A DNA stretch of 64,000 bases from NCBI RefSeq assembly GCF_000023025.1, contig NC_012997.1, positions 1,162,764 to 1,226,763 on the forward strand. The letters run 5' to 3'. The notes under the pieces are model-generated. The model ran no database searches. It was not told where the DNA came from and saw only the letters and a list, made by a program, of their open reading frames with translations. Below, in pieces: positions 59,952-64,000 of the stretch. The first letter of the stretch is position 1, and each line of letters opens with the position of its first letter. The translations under genes were made by a program, and so were the position numbers. The DNA is from Teredinibacter turnerae T7901 (GTDB lineage: Bacteria > Pseudomonadota > Gammaproteobacteria > Pseudomonadales > Cellvibrionaceae).

Positions 59952-62903
59952 TTAATCCTCGATAATGTCACTATTATCTACGATTGAGCCTGATGGAACG
60001 CCGTTAGTGGCAAAGAAAATCGTCGTTTGGTGAAGTAGTTCGTAAAAAACAGCACCGCTGGTGGTCGGGTCTATCTCCACATTCGAGCCAACAATAGGGG
60101 TGAGGTGCGATCCTTCGGTGTAGCGGGTGATTAACACCGCGGGGGCGATGGATGCGGACACTTCGGCTGATTTGCTCGCACCGAAGCTGTCAATAAGCGG
60201 CTCGCTGCCGGAAAGCGGGGCCGGGAAGCCATCGATGGCAAAGCCACCGTCAAGCACGGCTAGCAAAGGCCCGTTTTCTGCTCCCCACATCGCGTCAGCA
60301 GCGTTGGGAATGACGCGGTCAGACAAATGGTCAGGCGTGCCATCACCTACAATTTCGCTAAACAGGATAGCGGTGGAGCCAGTCGCTGCATGGAGGTAGC
60401 TTGCATAGTTGATCGGGTCTGCGCTATCCATTACGCCTTGGAAAATGTTTAAGTACGCCTCAAGGCCGCTTTTACCCTGCACTAATTCGTCACTGGCTTG
60501 CGCCAGTCCGGGCATGATTACCGGCGCGAAGCTGGGCGAGTTTGCCAGCAGCCGAGTGTAGCCACTGCCAGCGAACATGGCGGATGCGGCCTGAATCCGC
60601 GGTAGCCCGTTAAAAGGGCTGTCCTGAATTTCCGCTGCGTTATTCAGCGCAACGAAGGGCAACCCGTCGATAGCGCCCAAGGAGTGTCCAATAAAGTAGA
60701 CACGACTGGTATCGAGATCGTTCGCGCTGCCGTCACCATCGACGTCCATCGTTGCCAAAGAGGCATTTAAATTCAGTAAATCCAGTGATGCCTGGCGGAG
60801 CGAGTCACGGGCATTGGCGAAGTTCGCCAGATTCACAAACAGACTTCCGGATTCGCCGAATTCTGCGGCGTAGTCCATTGGGATCGGCAGATTAGCTCCG
60901 TTGGCAGTGAAGTTGTAGTGGCGTTCGGTGAGTTCGGCCGAGGGCGTGACCGGCAGGTTGGCCGCGAAGTTGGGTTCTGGAGCTGAGACACTCGTGAGCC
61001 CAGGCACGCGCGAACCGCCGGCAGCGACACCATGTAAAGGCTGGTCAATAGCGACTGTCGCAAAACAGGGCGCACCACTCGGGCCACTGAGGTCGGGTTT
61101 AACGCAGGCAAACGCCAATGCATCGGCCATGGGTAACGCTGTGGAGCGGTCAGAAGTAATGCCGTGCTGGAAAATTATTACCGGCCAGCCGTTTTCAGGC
61201 TTGTTGATACCAAAGTTGGCCAGGGTGGTAGGTTCTGGCAGCGTGGCCAGCAGTGGCACGGTCACCTCGGCCTGCTTGGCCGGGAACGGGTAGCGATAGG
61301 TGACCATGCTGGATGGTGGCGTGGTGCCCATTTCGTTGCCACGCGCGATGTCGATTAATGCACCTACGCCATTGGCATCTGCTTGCCAGCGCGCATTTAC
61401 GATGTTGGTTCCGTCCATTTCTGACGGTGGTTGCTGATAGAGAGGCAATGTAATTTGGCCTTGGTAGACCAAGGCTGGCGCCGCCAGGGCGGGGTTTACA
61501 CTGCTGGCGAGATCTACGCGGTAGAAGCCGGTTGAACGTGGCGAAGGTATCGGGAATAGCTGACTGGGTGCGACCTGGGCGCCCTGAGCAAGCGCAGCCA
61601 CAGTACCTTGCGCTTCGGTCTTAATATCGACATAGGGCGGGGTGTCGCCCATCGCCGCGCTACCGCTGTTGTGAACCTGATAGGCGGCTTCGGCAGCAGC
61701 CCTTTGCATCAGGTGAGCCGCAGTGGCGTCTTGCGCAATAGTTGTGTAGGTGGCCCCACCGGTTATCGCAGTCGCGATGCTGGTGTTATACAGCGGGTTC
61801 GGCGCTGTGCCGAACGTGGGGGTGGTAAGTAGCGCGTGAAGCGTCGTATTAACCGCGATGTCGGTGGCGCTGGAGAGGTTGCCTGCGTCTGCTTGTAAAT
61901 TGTAAGTTCCATCAACGAGCTTGGAGATCGCATCCTGTTTGAGGCTTGTGGTCAGACTCTTGGCAAAAAATGTCTCTGGGGCGACCAGACTTTTGAGCAC
62001 ACTGTCAGTTCCGCCAGTAGTAAATGTCAACGCCAGCACAATGTCTTCACTCGCCGGGGCCGCCGCCGGTATGCCAGCCGCGGTATACACTGCGTCCTTA
62101 AACGAGAAGTACCCAGCCGCTAGCCGCTCCCAACCCTGGATCGCAACGCGCAGCGCATCCAATCCCAGGTCACCAAGATTCGACTCCGGGTTTTTGATGT
62201 AATCGTAGGCAATTGACGGGTACACCTGATTGCCGTTGCGGTCACTGATTTGGGTGAGAACCACCAGGTACTTGGTTTCTGGTTGGAGAGGCTTGAGTGG
62301 GGAAATGCGAATTACATTATTGAAATCGCCATCAAGGCTGAGCAGCTCTGCGCGAACCGAAGGCACTGCCAGTGCTTGCAGTGTGGTTATATCACTCGTG
62401 CTGACTGCGGTTTGATAGGCTGCCGCCGCCGAGAAGGTTGGCACTTCAACCGCCACGCCATTGACCTTGGCCTGCTGCAGCGGGTCGCCACTGGGGTAGG
62501 TCAGGGGTAGCAGAAAAACGTTTTGGTTAGGGTTGGGGATGACAGCACCGTCAACAGCAATAAAACTGTTGGCGTCTAAAGTCTGGCTGTCGTCCAAGGG
62601 CCCTGAGAACTTGATATCAAGTGGCGCAATAACGGAGCTGCCATCCAGAAAATCGATACCGGTAATAACAGGGTTGCTTGGGTCATTGCCCGCGTACATA
62701 GTGCCATCGGCCAGCGGTTCAGAGCTGAACAGCAGGTCGTTGGGAATCGGGGTTTCGCTGGTTGCCGGACTGAACACCACATACGTTTTTTCTACCGGTA
62801 TCGGGTCGCGGTCTGCGTTGGAATTGTCATCGTCGTCATCAAAGCAGCCACCGGTGAGCGAGGTCGCTATCAGTAGCGCGAGAAGCTTCGCTTGTTTCAG
62901 CAT
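59952..62903 (-). CDS. Large lipase-type lipoprotein (VolA/Pla-1 family)
   Basis: 983 aa from the ATG at 62903; the longer frame to 62960 lacks a signal-like start. A lipoprotein signal ends LTGGC at about residues 16-20, followed by Asp-rich FDDDDDN, which fits outer-membrane sorting. The N-terminal region has beta domains starting VVFSPATSETPIPNDLLF. The catalytic part contains VYFIGHSLGAIDGLPF (G-x-S-x-G nucleophile). The segment GWPVIIFQHGITSDRS is the oxyanion region. It matches the VolA/Pla-1 surface lipases that cut lysophosphatidylcholine or phospholipids. Substrate here is unproven. Confidence 0.85.
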   Translation of the reverse strand: MLKQAKLLALLIATSLTGGCFDDDDDNSNADRDPIPVEKTYVVFSPATSETPIPNDLLFSSEPLADGTMYAGNDPSNPVITGIDFLDGSSVIAPLDIKFSGPLDDSQTLDANSFIAVDGAVIPNPNQNVFLLPLTYPSGDPLQQAKVNGVAVEVPTFSAAAAYQTAVSTSDITTLQALAVPSVRAELLSLDGDFNNVIRISPLKPLQPETKYLVVLTQISDRNGNQVYPSIAYDYIKNPESNLGDLGLDALRVAIQGWERLAAGYFSFKDAVYTAAGIPAAAPASEDIVLALTFTTGGTDSVLKSLVAPETFFAKSLTTSLKQDAISKLVDGTYNLQADAGNLSSATDIAVNTTLHALLTTPTFGTAPNPLYNTSIATAITGGATYTTIAQDATAAHLMQRAAAEAAYQVHNSGSAAMGDTPPYVDIKTEAQGTVAALAQGAQVAPSQLFPIPSPRSTGFYRVDLASSVNPALAAPALVYQGQITLPLYQQPPSEMDGTNIVNARWQADANGVGALIDIARGNEMGTTPPSSMVTYRYPFPAKQAEVTVPLLATLPEPTTLANFGINKPENGWPVIIFQHGITSDRSTALPMADALAFACVKPDLSGPSGAPCFATVAIDQPLHGVAAGGSRVPGLTSVSAPEPNFAANLPVTPSAELTERHYNFTANGANLPIPMDYAAEFGESGSLFVNLANFANARDSLRQASLDLLNLNASLATMDVDGDGSANDLDTSRVYFIGHSLGAIDGLPFVALNNAAEIQDSPFNGLPRIQAASAMFAGSGYTRLLANSPSFAPVIMPGLAQASDELVQGKSGLEAYLNIFQGVMDSADPINYASYLHAATGSTAILFSEIVGDGTPDHLSDRVIPNAADAMWGAENGPLLAVLDGGFAIDGFPAPLSGSEPLIDSFGASKSAEVSASIAPAVLITRYTEGSHLTPIVGSNVEIDPTTSGAVFYELLHQTTIFFATNGVPSGSIVDNSDIIED

Positions 62904-63161
62904 GGTTGAAACCCCTGAAGTTATTATTTTATTGAGTTTAGACGAGCCACAGCGCGCCATCCCTGTCCTGTGTTCACAATGCGTCCTGGTTGCGGTGCGA
63001 ACGGCCGGCTATGGTACCAAGGGTGGTGGGCGATAAGGAACCTCAACGCCGTCTTTGGCGGGCTAATTTGCGGGCAAATGGCGCCAATTTTCCCAAAGTC
63101 CGCGGCCTGAGGTACAATGCGCGCGCATTTTTCACCTCAAACCGACAGGTAGCGAACTGGT

Positions 63162-64000
63162 ATGGAAGTTAACCCCCTAGTAAATAAACTGGCTGATCTT
63201 CAGGCGCGCACCGACGTGCTTAGGGGGTATCTTTGAATACGCTGAAAAGAAAGAGCGTTTAGCCGAAGTTGAGCTTGAGCTGGCAGAGCCTGATGTCTGG
63301 AATCATCCCGAGCGGGCGCAAGCGCTGGGCCGCGAACGATCGTCGCTCGAGTTAGTGGTTGAAACCATCGAAAACCTGGACCACGGAGTCACCGATTGCC
63401 GCGATTTGATCGACTTGGCGGTGGAAGAAAACGACGAGGACAGTCTCGAAGACGTCCAGAGTGAAATCGATAGCCTTGAAGCCCAACTGGCAATTCTTGA
63501 GTTCCGCCGCATGTTCAGCGGGGAGATGGACGCAAATAACGCGTTTCTGGATATTCAGTCCGGCTCCGGCGGCACAGAGGCGCAGGATTGGGCAGAAATG
63601 ATTCTGCGGATGTACCTGCGTTGGGGCGAAGACAAGGGTTTTAAAACCACGCTGGAAGAAGCCTCTGCGGGCGAAGTAGCCGGCATTAAAAGTGCGACAA
63701 TCCGTTTTGAGGGCGAGTACGCTTTCGGCTGGCTGCGCACAGAGACTGGGGTGCACCGACTGGTACGTAAGTCGCCTTTCGATTCCGGTAATCGCCGTCA
63801 TACATCATTCGCGTCTGTGTTTGTTTCGCCAGAAATTGACGACGATATTGAAATCGATATTAACCCCGCCGATTTACGGGTCGATACCTATCGTGCCAGC
63901 GGCGCCGGTGGTCAGCATGTTAATAAAACCGATTCTGCTGTGCGTATAACCCACGAGCCGACAGGTATAGTCGTGCAGTGTCAGAGTGAACGCTCACAGC
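63162..64000 (+). CDS. prfB: Peptide chain release factor RF2, with programmed +1 frameshift (3' end outside window)
   Basis: Starts at ATG 63162 ([20 protein letters not shown]) and runs to a TGA at 63234-63236; translation then continues in the +1 frame from GAA at 63235 ([22 protein letters not shown]...) to the window end. The second frame has the SPF tripeptide ([11 protein letters not shown]) that reads UGA, and GGQ ([12 protein letters not shown]), which triggers peptide release. The frame matches RF2 to about residue 280; the last 80-90 residues are cut off. Confidence 0.97.
63222..63236 (+). promoter_or_regulatory. RF2 autoregulatory frameshift site
   Basis: AGGGGGTATCTTTGA: an internal Shine-Dalgarno-like AGGGGG, the slippery CTT codon and the in-frame UGA. 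When RF2 is scarce the ribosome pauses at UGA, CTT slips to TTT, and full RF2 is made. This is the standard site; only the base after UGA (A rather than the E. coli C) differs. Confidence 0.97.

Overview
The window is a chromosomal segment of a gammaproteobacterium. Protein content and gene order look most like the marine Cellvibrionaceae (Teredinibacter/Saccharophagus type): an MSHA-pilus cluster with a LamG-containing MshQ, a GspA/GspB pair, and the Pseudomonas-like order ffh-rpsP-rimM-trmD-rplS ... dsbC-hom-thrC ... recJ ... prfB. The genus assignment is inference from remembered families, not from a search. There is no prophage, insertion sequence with a transposase, or CRISPR array. Almost all of the window is vertically inherited-looking housekeeping sequence with a few unusual proteins.

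Layout. 1-11149: the distal part of an MSHA type IV pilus operon, all on +: mshN (5' end cut off), mshE ATPase, mshG platform protein, six prepilin-like genes (mshB-like, mshA, mshC, mshD, mshO, mshP) and the large exported mshQ. MshE carries the N-terminal domain type known to bind c-di-GMP. 11399-15032: a coupled pair of unfamiliar genes, a LacI-type sugar-binding fold without a DNA-binding domain and a membrane-anchored coiled-coil protein. 15055-17662 (-): gspA-gspB. 17777-27460: small metabolic and RNA-modification genes (gcvR-like, yheU, rlmM, tusA, epmC, a 5'-3' exonuclease, pdxB) ending in an unusual fusion of an NAD-kinase-like domain to a SAM methyltransferase. 27509-33617: a PAS-GGDEF-EAL protein, alaA, msrB and a Tag-like glycosylase. 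33895-34047: tRNA-Glu and tRNA-Gly. 34220-36808: ABC exporter and queF. 36820-40132 (-): an adenylate cyclase and a second coiled-coil membrane protein, with a 269-bp palindromic repeat element between them. 40431: tRNA-Ser. 40646-46686: DedA, an ATP-grasp enzyme, DoxX, DinB-like, TANGO2-like, a tandem QueD-like protein and a CoA pyrophosphatase-type Nudix enzyme. 46736-56574: CorC-type transporter, ypjD, ffh, rpsP-rimM-trmD-rplS, dsbC, hom, thrC. 57803-64000: recJ, a giant lipase-type lipoprotein, and prfB (3' end cut off) with its programmed frameshift.

How genes work together. The MSHA machinery plus c-di-GMP enzymes point to surface attachment control. rpsP-rimM-trmD-rplS and ffh form the conserved ribosome/secretion block. 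hom and thrC give two steps of threonine synthesis. QueF and the tandem QueD-like protein both belong to preQ0/preQ1 (queuosine) chemistry.

The most unusual items are: the NAD-kinase/methyltransferase fusion (25289-27460), the headless LacI-fold receptor coupled to a coiled-coil membrane protein that has a diverged paralogue 24 kb away, the tandem PTPS protein whose active-site residues are divided between its two halves, and the 269-bp nested-palindrome element at 38314-38582. No computation or database search was run; all family calls rest on reading the translations.
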